Source: Asterochloris sp. CNOR1 (taxonomy: Eukaryota > Chlorophyta > Trebouxiophyceae > Trebouxiales > Trebouxiaceae). From it: 64,000 nt of DNA. Below are positions 23,701-34,200 of the stretch, piece by piece. The position numbers were made by a program, and so were the translations under genes. The notes under the pieces are model-generated. The model was not told the DNA's origin. It did not search any database and saw only the letters and a program-made list of their open reading frames with translations. The stretch spans positions 992,001-1,056,000 of the forward strand of contig OZ017753.1 in the NCBI GenBank assembly GCA_963969365.1, in the 5' to 3' direction. Position 1 is the first letter of the stretch; each line of letters starts with the position of its first letter.

Positions 23701-26700
23701 CTGCAGGCTCCTGCCAAATCCCAGCACACGCTGCATGCAGCTGCACTCACCTCATCTTCAACCTCCTGGGCAGCCGCCTGCTGCTGACGGCTCTCCTCGC
23801 CCTCTGGCGCATTGATGCTGCCAGCCTCCGTCGCCATGAGCTCAGAGGCCACAGCTGCCGCCATGCCAGCCACTGCCGCAGCTGTGGTGCTGTCAGCTGC
23901 CCCACTGGGAGCAGAGGCTGCCGGCGCGCCTGCTGCAGCCTCCACTGTTGCCCTGCGCAGGGGTGGGCGGTTGTCCTTCGTGTCCCCTGAGCCGGGGTAG
24001 ACATAGCCCACGGCGCCCTCCGTCTTGGGGCCCACCCCTTGCACGCTGCAGCCAAGGCCAGAACAGTTGTGCAGTCGAAACACGTAAGCCCCTTGTGATG
24101 TGGGTGCAACATTGACGACAACAGTGAACAGGGCACGGCAGGTGCTGCAACATCTGGGCTGGGCCCCACCACATCATTGCATGCCCCATGCGCTCAGCAG
24201 TATGTGACGAGCTAGCGGGCATGGCTGCTGACGCTTGCACCCAGAGCTCAGCCCTACTTGAGACTTAAGCACCTGGCAAAGAGGATATTATCTGGATCGT
24301 CAAAGCCCAGCCAAGGCCGGAAGACATGGAAGATCTGGGTGCCCTGGCTGAATGGGGTGCTGAACCGGTGCTGCTGGGATTCTGGCACTGTAGCCTTCAC
24401 ACAGGCCTCTGTGCCATTCCCTGCGAACAGCGCTATGCCCTGTGAGGATCAATGGCAGCGCTGCTGGGGTGTTCTGCAGCATACCTGCCTATGGAATGCA
24501 AGGGCTTCAGCTCACATGCGGCACCCTGTCCTATGTAGACCAGGGTGATGCGAGGGTCTTCCGCAGCAAGCATGCCTGTAGGGAGCAATCCTGAATGCTG
24601 AATGCATCCACTCAGGCTGCACTCACCATGGTGGACATCAAAATCCAAGAGGGCCACACGCTTGATGCCTGCAGCCAGAAGAGGCCCTACGACATGTAAA
24701 CAGCTTGGAGAACCAGGCTGTGAAGCCAAAGCACCATGCTACCTGAGCATGCAACCTGCAGTCGAATCAACAATGCACTACTTTCAAATGCTGCAGGTCT
24801 GGCCAGGCTTTTACAACTGAGGAGCCATGGGCAACCTTCTTCTTGCATGGCGGTGGACATCTGCAGCACGTGCTGCCAAAATGTAGCCAAAGGCCAAGCG
24901 CAGTGCTTCAGCTTGCCTGCATGCCGGTGGGCATTTACTGCATATGCTGCAGCAATGGCCAGGTTGTTGAGCAGGCAGAAGCCGTGGCTGCCGATTGGGT
25001 CCCGCTGACTGGGCACCTTGCCCGTGGGACCTGCGTGATGCCCCGGGGGGCGCACGGCACAGAAGACATTGCGAGCCTGCAGGGGCACAGCATTGGGCAC
25101 AGCAGGGACTGAGGCAGGCAATGCTGTGGCAGGAGCTGTGGCATCAGCTGTCTCATCAGCAGGCAAATAAGTCAATCCACATTGCCACATGCCCGACACG
25201 TCACCCTACTCAAACCTTGCCAGCCAAAACCTGGTCCACAGCACAGCAGGCAGCCCAAGTCATCAGTTGCGACATCATCTACTCGTTGCCTCATCCCAGC
25301 TCCCACTCAAGCCCTGAGCCCGCACCTTGCCAGCCACAACCCGGTCCACTGCCTGGCAGGCGGCCCCCGCAGCCACCAGCGCCACATCGAAGCTCTCCCG
25401 CCCCAGTCCCGTGTCAGGGTCCAACTCCCCCACAACTGCAGGGTCGTCCAGCAGCTGCTCGCAGTAGCTCTTCAGGTGTCGTACATAGGTCCACTCGTGC
25501 ACGCGCAGCACGTCCGAGGCCTCCGCCGGCGGGGCCTCATGCTCCCAGGCCAGGCTGGCAAAGTCGCTGGACCGCAGGATGCCGCAGTCTGCACGCAGGG
25601 AAGAAGCACTGTAGCAGACGAAGGCATACAGCACGTGAGAGGGTACCAAGGTGACCCCTGGCCGAGCCCGTGGAGTTGCTCAAGTGCAGGAAGGCACAGT
25701 CTGCAAGAAGGCATTCTGGGCTGTCTCGAGGAAGGACACGAAGGCAGAAGAGCTTGGACTGGTGCACTTGCAGTTCGGTGAAGTTGTTCAAAGCTAGACT
25801 GTTCTTGGCAATACGATCCAGGATGCCACCTGCACTTCATGGCTCCTCTCCTGTCCAGCACAGCTGCTGCATCCATTGAGCGGCTGAACTCACCGGGATC
25901 TGTCAGGACTTTGAGCCGGTCAGGGTTCTCAGGCGGCCTGTCGATGCCCCGCGCCGTGGGTTCGGGGCAGGTCCTGTGCTGCAAGCACACATGGGGTGCA
26001 ATGACCAGCGTGGGGGCATGGGCCAGCCCGTTGCTGGGCAGGTCGCCCACCCTCCCTAGCTCAATTGCCTTTGCCAGGGCCTGCATAAAAGGGAAGGCAG
26101 GCTTCTTTTCTGGCTGTGGGCCAAGGGTCAGATGCTCTTGGAAGTCTGCTGTGCATGAGAAGGCTGAGCAAGTCGGGCAGTGGATAGCAGGGTAAGAGTG
26201 AAGCTGAGCACTGGCCAGCAATGTAGAAGTCGAGCAAGATGGGCAGTGCAGCCTCTCACATGGTGCCCTCTCATCTGTGCCGCCTGTGAAGGCGTGGCCC
26301 CGCGCTTATCCCTGCTCTGCAGCGCTGCAGGAGCCGCAGCCGCCAGAACACGACAGCATTCTCCGCAGCCCCTCAGCGCTGCTAGGTGCAGAGGGAGCTG
26401 CCCAGCCCTGTTAGTGCCCAGCACCACTGCTGCCCGCTGCTCAGGAGTTCCCCGCTGCAGCATGGCTGCCAGCACCTTGCAGTGGGCCCCCTTGGCTGCC
26501 AGGTGCAAGGCCATGTTGCCCTGCTTGTCCTACAGACAGCAGAACATCATCACTGAACATGGCAGCGGGCATCCTTGCCTGTCAGGTGCCCCCTGGCTAT
26601 GCAAGCACACCCCATACTTGCGCCACCCAGTGACACTCAGCCTGGGTGTTAGAAAGAAAAGCAAGTCCGACAGGCAGGTATGCAGAACATAGAGCAGCTG

Positions 26701-28372
26701 TCCGCATCTGTATACATACATAGACATTGCAGGAGGGACCTGCAAGGGTCCCACTCAGTCCAGATCAGCAGCTGGCATGTGCATGCAATGCACAAGCCTT
26801 GGTGGGACACAACTTCGAACCTGCTGAGGCTGAGACAAGGAATGTGCACCTGGGACACATAGGGTCGCAGGGGTGGTGCACCTGTGTCTGTACCGCATGG
26901 CTCTGAGTGCTGCCGCTACTTACGCCTCTCTGTGCGCTCCACCTCCAGCTCCAGGGTGGTGGCATATGCACCTCAAGGAGCACTGGAGCATAAAGTCTGG
27001 GCAAGTCCGGCGCACCTCTAGCTCTAGCAGTGGTGGCGGCACATGCACTTGGTCCAGGTCCCCAGAGCTCGCAGACGTCTGCATGGAGGTCATCTGGGCC
27101 TCCGCGTTGCTGAGCAGCTGCTGAGCAATGTCGGCCAGGCCGTGGGCAGCTGCCCAGTGCAGGGCAGTGCGCAGAGAGTCGTCCCTGCAGGCGCAGCATG
27201 CCGTTAGCTGCGGCTCAGAGACACTGCCAGACCAAGCTGCAGGATCTCTTCACTGGACTGAGCAGCTCACTGCATGGCGCCCCTTGCAGGAGGCATGCCA
27301 GTGCGCACTTGTGGGGTGTCGGAAGGAGGCCTTGCTGTCAGCAAAGCTTGAAGGCATGCAGGCTCATGTGAGGCTGCAGCTGCAGGCTGCGGTGAACGCA
27401 GCTTGGGCTGCAGTCTGCAAACTCAGCATGTTTGCTTGTCACTGCTCCAGAAGGACACCTGATGAGGTGGGCCCACTGGCTGCCTGCGTCCAGCCCACCT
27501 GCTGTACGCCAAGGCCCCATGCTCCAGCAGCAGAGACACGGCCTGTGCTGCAAAAGTGTGTCTATGTGCCATCTGCCCCTGAGCAACGGCGATGTGCAGT
27601 GATGGGGAGCCCTCACAAGCTCGGTCTACATCACTGCCTGCCTCCAGCAAGACTTGCACGCACTGCAGGTGCCCTGCAGTAAGAGATGAAACCCATTGCT
27701 GCCAGCATTCAGCTGATGACGTGCAGCAGTAGGCAGTGACAAACACACTCCCCAGCGCTTGGCAGTGCCTGAGAGGTTTGCAGGTGCTTGGCAGTTGCCT
27801 CCTCCTGACAGGCTGCAAGTGCTGGCGAAACCTCTGCAGCGCAGGCCTCACCATGCATCAGTGCCAGGTGCAGCGGTGTGCACGACTGGTTGTCCTTCAG
27901 GTCCAGCGCCATGCGCATCTCATTGAAAGCTGGGTCTGCCTCCTGCATGGTCACCTCCCCCTGCAGCAGCCAGCCATCAGATGTTAGCCAAGAGCAGTCG
28001 AAGTAGCTTGTACCACAGCGTTCTCAAAGCTGGTCAGAGTGATAAATTATGTGCAGCTGGGGCAATCCAAAAAGGGCATGCAGTTTCAGTCAGCAGGTGG
28101 GCTCTGCTGCCTCGCGAGCTCAGCAACAAACCCTTTGCGAAGCCCTACCTCTACTGCTGGCTCAGGCTCTGGCCTGCTGAGTAGCATCTTCAGCAGCTCC
28201 ACATCTCCCCTCTCTGCTGCGTTGTGCAGCTCACTGCAGGGGTGCAAAGCATCTTCTGGCACATCAAACCTTGCAGCATCCTTGAGATCTGAGGTGGCAT
28301 GTGAGCTTACAAGTTCCGGAGGCTCTCCCCATAAGGCTCATCGCTGCTCCCAGAGAAGGCGTCAAAATCCAT
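20772..28372 (-). CDS. Class II histone deacetylase with N-terminal ankyrin repeats
   Basis: Zinc-dependent lysine deacetylase fused behind ankyrin repeats. ATG at 28370-28372 has a good context (atcATGg). Exons 28311-28372, 28149-28233, 27852-27960, 27499-27673, 27016-27184 and 26260-26529 join in phase and encode ankyrin-like units (ELHNAAERGDVELLKMLL, CTPLHLALMHG, HLQCVQVLLEAGSDVD, TALHWAAAHGLADIAQQLL, MALHLAAKGAHCKVL, LPLHLAALRG). The catalytic part follows: PPENPDRLKVL (about 25900-25950), RPPGHHAGPTG and GSHGFCLLNN (about 24965-25050), VALLDFDVHHG split by an intron from NGTEAC (24660, 24410), SAGFDAHRKDD (about 22530) and VLEGGYRTQGG (about 22080), so the His pair, zinc ligands and catalytic Tyr region are present. 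An Ala/Ser-rich insert (23760-23960) interrupts the domain. The tail is KRQREAAEAAAAL then KRRRTTVDYVALNKRL. The basic tail suggests nuclear location. A few exon joins, such as the one after 26260, are not resolved. Confidence 0.85.
23142..23390 (-). repeat. Tandem copies of a splice acceptor and exon start in deacetylase intron
   Basis: Three clear copies and one partial copy of a segment of about 48 bases occur at 23142-23191, 23229-23277, 23309-23356 and about 23369-23388. On the minus strand each reads as an acceptor tract followed by (Q/R)ELLAxxPxG: ELLAEDPEG in the copy that continues into the real exon, ELLAGAPEG and ELLAGDPGC in the others. Spacing is about 80-87 bases. The copy nearest the coding exon appears to be the used one and the others lie in the intron. 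Copies differ by point changes, so they are not a sequencing artefact of identical units. Confidence 0.8.
25210..25395 (-). repeat. Duplicated exon-end and donor in deacetylase
   Basis: The exon end at about 25323-25395 (plus: ccttgccagccacaacccggtccact...) has a decayed copy at about 25213-25275 (ccttgccagccaaaacctggtccaca...), about 110 bases away in the downstream intron on the minus strand. The real copy encodes AACQAVDRVVAGK of the catalytic domain. The duplicate keeps the order but not the frame. Confidence 0.7.
26934..27048 (-). repeat. Duplicated donor region in deacetylase ankyrin exon
   Basis: The exon end at 27010-27048 (plus: gcgcacctctagctctagc...) is repeated at 26934-26971 (gcgctccacctccagctcc...), about 77 bases away. 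On the minus strand the real copy reads PPPLLELE then a GTGCGC donor; the duplicate keeps LELE then GTGGAG, so both could act as 5' splice sites. Confidence 0.65.
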
Positions 28373-28676
28373 GATTCGAGCCCTTTCGAGGTTGGAAGGT
28401 AAGCCAGCGTGAAGTTGGGGACCTGCGTGCTAACTGCAACTCAATGGCGACTGCTTTACACAAGGTCAAAGTTTTGCAAGTGACTTAGGTCACGAATGAC
28501 TGTTCGATTCTTTACCATTCAAGGCACGGACTCCAAATATAATTCAATCAATTCATTTGAAATGAGGAAATTTCCCCAGCAAACGCCCGACATGTGTCAT
28601 CAGGAGTGCCTCCAAACGGAGTCACTTTCCCTGGCAGCCGAGTGACATCTGTTGAGGGCAATCGCTTGTCAGTCAG
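28373..28676. promoter_or_regulatory. Divergent upstream region with a short inverted repeat and AT-rich tract
   Basis: These 304 bases lie between the deacetylase ATG (minus) and the ATG at 28677 (plus). They contain a perfect 5+5 inverted repeat, GTGAC-TTAG-GTCAC, at 28480-28493, and an AT-rich tract at about 28532-28570 that stands out from the GC-rich surroundings. The inverted repeat could be a dimeric factor site. This is inference. Confidence 0.4.
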
Positions 28677-29976
28677 ATGAAACAGTCGGGATTTAGATCC
28701 ACTCAGCAGCAGCAGGAGTCAGCCTTCCGTACGCTCGCTGTGCCCTTGGCTTGCAGAGTGATGCTCGCCTTGCTGCCCCAAGGTGGGTGCCAAATTTACA
28801 GCTGCAGTTCAATGCTGCTCACCATCAGAACTACTGCACTGGGCGCATTGGGGGAGGCTGGCTCAGGCTGCAAAGCCGTGTGATTGGGGCAGCATCCGAT
28901 CATGTCATGCGGTGATGTAAGCGCGAAGTACTGCACCTCCTGATACAGGCCACGCACAGCAGATGCTCAGGGACTCAGCCACCAGCCGTGCCTGCTGCCC
29001 CGCAGGTGCTGATGCAGCAAGTCTGCCTCCTGAGGCCCAAGATTGATAAGCTGGAAAAGTGAGTTCAGCCTGAGCATTGTCAGGCTCTTGCCATGGCTGC
29101 AGAAGGGCACCTGCATGTATGTTCTTGTGTGCTGACAGGCCCTGCTCTGTGGTGCTGCAGTGACTCTGCCACGCACAGTCCGTGGTCAAGCGCTTGCAAC
29201 TGGCTGTCGAAGGATATGGTTCCATTGACCTGCTTGCCTATGACTCTGACTGCACAAGGTCAAGCACCAGCCAGAGGGGCTCTAAGAGGCTGCAGGTGCA
29301 GCTGAACACCTGCACTCAGGAAGGTTCTGTTGGACACGCTGAGTTGCCTGCCATTTGCGCCCTTGTCAGAGGGGCACCTGCAGCCAGGCTGAGCTGCTGC
29401 CGAAGCTGAGGTGCCTGCCATCTGGGCTCTGTTGCGGCTGCTGCTTGACACCTGCAGAATGCCTGTTTGGCCTGACTAGTGCTGGCTGGTGCTGCTGCAG
29501 GGGCTCTAACACCTGCTGCGTCATGACTAGGCTCTCAAGGAAGCCTGCAGAGGGGTGCCTGCATGCGGCTGGTCTTGCAGCAGCAGCTGAGGGCAGCTGC
29601 CATTGTGGGCTCTCATCATGCCTGCAGCGCCAGCCACATGAGCCTGTCCGCCACTGAGGTAGAGTGTCTCTTGGCCTCAACAGCCGCTGTGCCTCAGCAT
29701 CTACAGCATGACATGTCTCATGTCGGTCGTGCTGCAGGCATGATGACCAAAGTTGACCTAAGCATCGTGGAGGGGCAGGGGGGAGATGTGCAGATGCTGT
29801 GGGCTGTCAATGCACCTAGCACAATAGCTAGGTCAAGCTGCTGGCAGATCCTGACTGGCCCCTGTTGCCTTCCCATGCAGACCATCTGCCAATGGACGAC
29901 AGCGTTGTCCTAGGCCTGTGCCATGTGTTGACAGTGCAGGGCCACATGGCCCTTTTGAGGAGACTTTCTGCCCATG
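28677..29976 (+). CDS. Unrecognised multi-exon gene
   Basis: Several coding-like segments lie on the plus strand with good splice context. The first (28677 to about 28781) opens with ATG and encodes MKQSGFRSTQQQQESAFRTL, ending at LALLPQ before a GTGGGT donor. Later segments are VLMQQVCLLRPKIDKLEK (29006-29060), SVVKRLQLAVEGYGSIDLLA ending YDSDCTR (29178-29259), QQLRAAAIVGSHHAC to SLSATE (29580-29659), and MMTKVDLSIVEGQGGDVQML (29740-29848). The last exon starts near 29880. Its frame is uncertain, so the stop is at about 29976 or 29998. The peptides have no motif I know. The segments between them were not all phase-checked. The gene is divergent from the deacetylase across 304 bases. It may be a small soluble helical protein. 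Confidence 0.45.
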
Positions 29977-31267
29977 AAGGCACAAGCGTTCCTCTATGAG
30001 CGGTTCTGCTGCATTTTCAGCATACTGTCTCAGACCCACCTGCAGGTGAGATGCGCCTGCCCCACACCATGCCTGGCTTGAAGTTGCTGAGCTTTGCCGT
30101 GTTGAGTGAATATGCTGTTGCTGTTGCCTTCGGCACCTTTGGCCTGCGAAGTGCTTTGCAGCGAGGTTGCTTAAGTGTTCTTGTAGTGCTGCACCCAAGC
30201 ATGTGGTGCCAGCATTGCTGCAGATGGGGCTGCGTCTTGCCTGCTGTGGGCTGCGTCTGAGCTGCACCATTGCAGGCTGCGTTGTGCTGAGGCCAGGCTT
30301 TGACAGCCTGGGACAGCTGTGCCTCATTGCCTTGATAAATTGATCATGTGGTAACAGGCCCATAGCACTGCCACCTAGCCTGCTGATGGTGCAGCAGCAA
30401 TGGCCTCTTACATTGTGCCTTGTGTGCACAGCCCTTTGTAAGTATCCACATCAGCGCAGCAGCTGCGCCGTCATTGCGTCAACATTCGCAAATTTGCTGC
30501 TTGCAGAGACAGGGACTAGCTGATGATGGGCAGACAGGTCTAGGCCAGAAGCAAACACCAGCAGCATTGCTGTGCAGCCCTGCACATCTATCTGTGTGCG
30601 TCCGCGCCTTGCTCTGCATGTTTGATGATCGTATGTAAGTGTGCTGGGCTCCTGTACGTCTGGTGTGGGATGCAGCCAGCTGGTAGCCAGCCAGCACTGC
30701 ACGGCTTCTTGGCCTGCCCAAGAGGCCTGGCTGGGCTTTAGCCTGCAAGGGGCGCTGGAGTGCACACCGAGGTCCTAGCCCAAGTGAGCTGCTGCAATCT
30801 GGTGCTGATGCAGTGTCCAGCCTTCCTGGTGGGTGTCGCTGTTCAATTGCTCACAATTGCTGCTCATGATCGCTGCTTCGGACGCAGCTGACAGCCCGGC
30901 TCAACTCCGCACAACTTGCCCAGCATCCCTTTAGAACAGCCACTGCCAGGCTTGGTGTTCCCATGCCATGCTGCCCCTGAGCTGCTGCACACCGGAGCTG
31001 CTGCAAGCAGATGAATCCTTGGTGCAAAAGATTGCCCAACAGGTTTATCAGCCACTGAGGACCATAAGCTACCCTTCCTTAGCCCAATGTTCCACTTCCT
31101 TTACTTTGTCACACCTTAAGAAAGGAAATAAGTTATGTCACTGACAGTGTCATTTTCTGAACTGTCTGGTGTCGCCCACTGCTTGGGCGGCCTGTTCACT
31201 TAGAGATCGAGCAGTGCATTCAATTGCAGGCCACAAAACGGCCCCTAGGCATTGACCCTCTAACACC
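29977..31267. other. Intergenic region before the urea transporter
   Basis: About 1.3 kb. It should contain the 3' end of the preceding gene and the promoter of the urea symporter. The stretch at about 31080-31160 is AT-richer than its surroundings. Open frames present on either strand lack splice context and recognisable motifs, so I do not call genes here. Confidence 0.45.
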
Positions 31268-34200
31268 ATGCCTGCTGGTGAGCTTTTTCTCAAGCACAGA
31301 TGCCTCAAATCGTGTGCCACCAATGACCAATCTCTGCCAGTATGCTATGCTCAAGCTCATGATCAAGCTCAGCTGCTGGTGCGCCAAAGTGGCCCCATTA
31401 AACCTACCACACTCCATGCAGGCGCAGAAAATCTGTTTTGTGGGGTCAACTCTAAGCTTTGCCAGTACAATTTTGCCGAATCATTCTTTGGTGGTGTAGC
31501 GCCTTTGGTGAGGCACCTGCTTTCAGACACAAAAGAGGTTTTTGGCCTCGCACCTCGGGCACTGCCTCTGCAGGACATGTAGCTGCCAATGTCCTGCCTA
31601 GGCCTGCGCCGCTGCAGCTTGCAGTGCGCAGCAGCCCAGAGGCAGCTCTGTGAGTCATGTCCTGTGGCAAAAGCTGAAAACATCACATGGGCCCCACCTG
31701 CAGGAGCAATGGATCGGCTACGTCCTGGTGTGCTGCTTTGGCATAGTATTCACAGCCATCACCATGAGCATGTTGTGGTGAGCTGAAAATGCCTTGGAAG
31801 ACTGGGGCACATGGTCAGCACCCTACAGCGTTCTTCGGCGGCTGAACACCCTTTCAACCCCTCTGCAGCAGGCACATCTACAGGCTGTGCCTCGCTGCAT
31901 TGCAGGGTTGATCGCCGCTTTGGGGGTGGCAAGAACAACTCTGAAGACTTCAATACCTGCGGACGAACGATCAAGACTGGGCTCATTGCTGTCGGTGAGT
32001 TCAGAATCGCAAATCAGAGATGCCGCAGTCGCAGTGTGTATGCAGCTTGCTGGTCTATCCCCATGCCTAGACACTGGGCCTGTTCAGTTGACTCATGGGG
32101 TTGCTCACCTCTTTGTCCTTCCGGCTGCAGACATTGTGAGTCACTGGACATGGGCAGGTGAGCACCTGGTGGAGGCTGGCAGCTTATCTGCTGCAATGCT
32201 TGAGGAGGCGATTGCCCGACAGAAGTTCCTCGCAGATGATTCACATGCTGTTGCCCCTTGGTGTGCTGATGCTGCTGCACAGTGTGAAGCCACAACCCCT
32301 TTGCATCTGCTAGGACTGTCGCAGAGTCCATCTGCAGCAGGCCCCGGCCATGGTTGTGTAGAGCTCTACCTTCTGGTCTCCCCTGCCTCCGCAGCCATGC
32401 TGCTGCTGGCCAGCTCTCAGAGCACCTGGGGCATTCAGTCAGGCCGCCCCAATGCCTGCCTGCAGCCACCCTGCTACAGAGCTCCAACCAGGCCTACCAG
32501 CACGGCGTGTCTGGGCCCTTCTGGTATGCAGCCGGTGCCACCATTCAGATCATCCTCTTCGGCATCTTGGCTGTTCAGATCAAGATGAAGGCCCCCTCAG
32601 CCCACACAGTGCTGGAGATTGTGCATGCCCGCTGGGGCACTGCGGGCCACCTGGTGTTCTTCTTCTTCTGTTTCCTCACCAACATCATCGTCAGCGCCAT
32701 GCTCATCCTTGGCGGTGCCGCTGTGATGACCGCCCTCACTGGCATGAACACAGTGGCAGTGAGTGCTGCTGCTCTGGCCCAAGCTCGTTCTTTGCAGTCT
32801 GCTCGTTCAAGGTGTTGCAGCAATACTCATCCTTGCTCATGTTGCCTTCTCTTTCACTCACATGAGGCCTGCCATGGTTGCTTGCCGTGTGCAGTGAAGG
32901 GCACTGCTTTTGACAGCCTGCTGCTGCAGCTCCAGTGTATCCAGCAGCGCTGCACTTGCTTGCCAATACAGTCTAGCCCCTGGTACTGTCTGCGGTGTAT
33001 CAACCACTGCCCAGCTTGGCGCTGACTTCCAGCCTGTAAAGTGTTGTATCTGTTGCTGGACCCCTGGCTGCGCTGCAGTGCTCCTTTCTGCCTGCATGCA
33101 GGCTGCCTTCTTGATTCCTGTCTCCGTATGCATCTACACTGCGACGGGAGGCCTCAAGGCCACCTTCCTGTCCTCCTACATTCACACAGTCATCATCTAC
33201 GTCGCCCTCTGCATCTTTGCATTCACGGTGTACGCCACAGGACCCGACCTGGGCAGCCCCAAGAAGGTGAGGGGTGCAACATCTTGGCAGCAGCCTTGAG
33301 CTGTGCGCCTGCAGGCTGTATCAGTGGCCCTCAACTCGCCATTCAAGGTGGTCGCTCAAGGGCTGAGCACAATGCAGCAGCTCAGGCTGCTTTGCCGCCA
33401 GCAGGAGGAAGGTACACTGACTGCCAAGCAACACCTGACGGCACAATTGCTGGGCTCCACAAGTTGAGACTTCCTGCAAGCGTTCTGTCCCACACAGGCG
33501 GGTTTGTCCCCTGCAGCCACGCCACTGCAGCACTGCAGGCTCCTGCACACGCCTGCGTTGCACTCTGCAGATCACCGCACTGGTGACAGGCCAGGGGAAC
33601 ACCCGGCTTGCCCAGCTGCTTTGTAGATTGTCATAGCAGACGCATTCACCAACTGGCTGCAGGCATTCCCATCATCGCCCTGCCCACTGCTGCAGGTGTT
33701 TGACCACCTGGTAATCAAGTCGGCAGCCAGCCCTGTGGCTCAGAATATGGGGGGATCGTACCTGACCATGTTCAGCAAGGGGGGCTTCATCTTTGGCATC
33801 ATCAACATCATTGGTGGGTGCCCACTGGGAGCCAAGCAGGCTGGCTGGCTGGCAGCAGCAGCATGCTTCCCTTGGTGCCTGTTGGGAGGATGGCAGCCCC
33901 TACTTGCAGCCTGTAGAAGCAGCAGCAGATATCTGCTTGAGTTGGCCAGGGTGCCTGGGCCCTGAGGCCTGTCACTTGCTGCAGTGGTCAGCTCTTAAGC
34001 TCTACACCTGCTGCCCTGCAGGAAACTTTGGCACAGTGTTCTGTGACCAGGCCTACTGGGTGAGCTTCCCAGCATCCTGTGTGTATGGCAGCATTCCTGT
34101 GTTGACAATGTGCTTCAGCATCTGCGGCCTCTGACTCACATTTCCTTGCTTACTGCAGCAATCTGCCATTGCTGCCCGCCCCTCAGCTGCAAACCGTGGC

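Noticed and set aside
29833-30429. Minus-strand frame of 198 codons
   Set aside because: No recognisable motif, no splice context, and it overlaps the more coding-like plus-strand gene.
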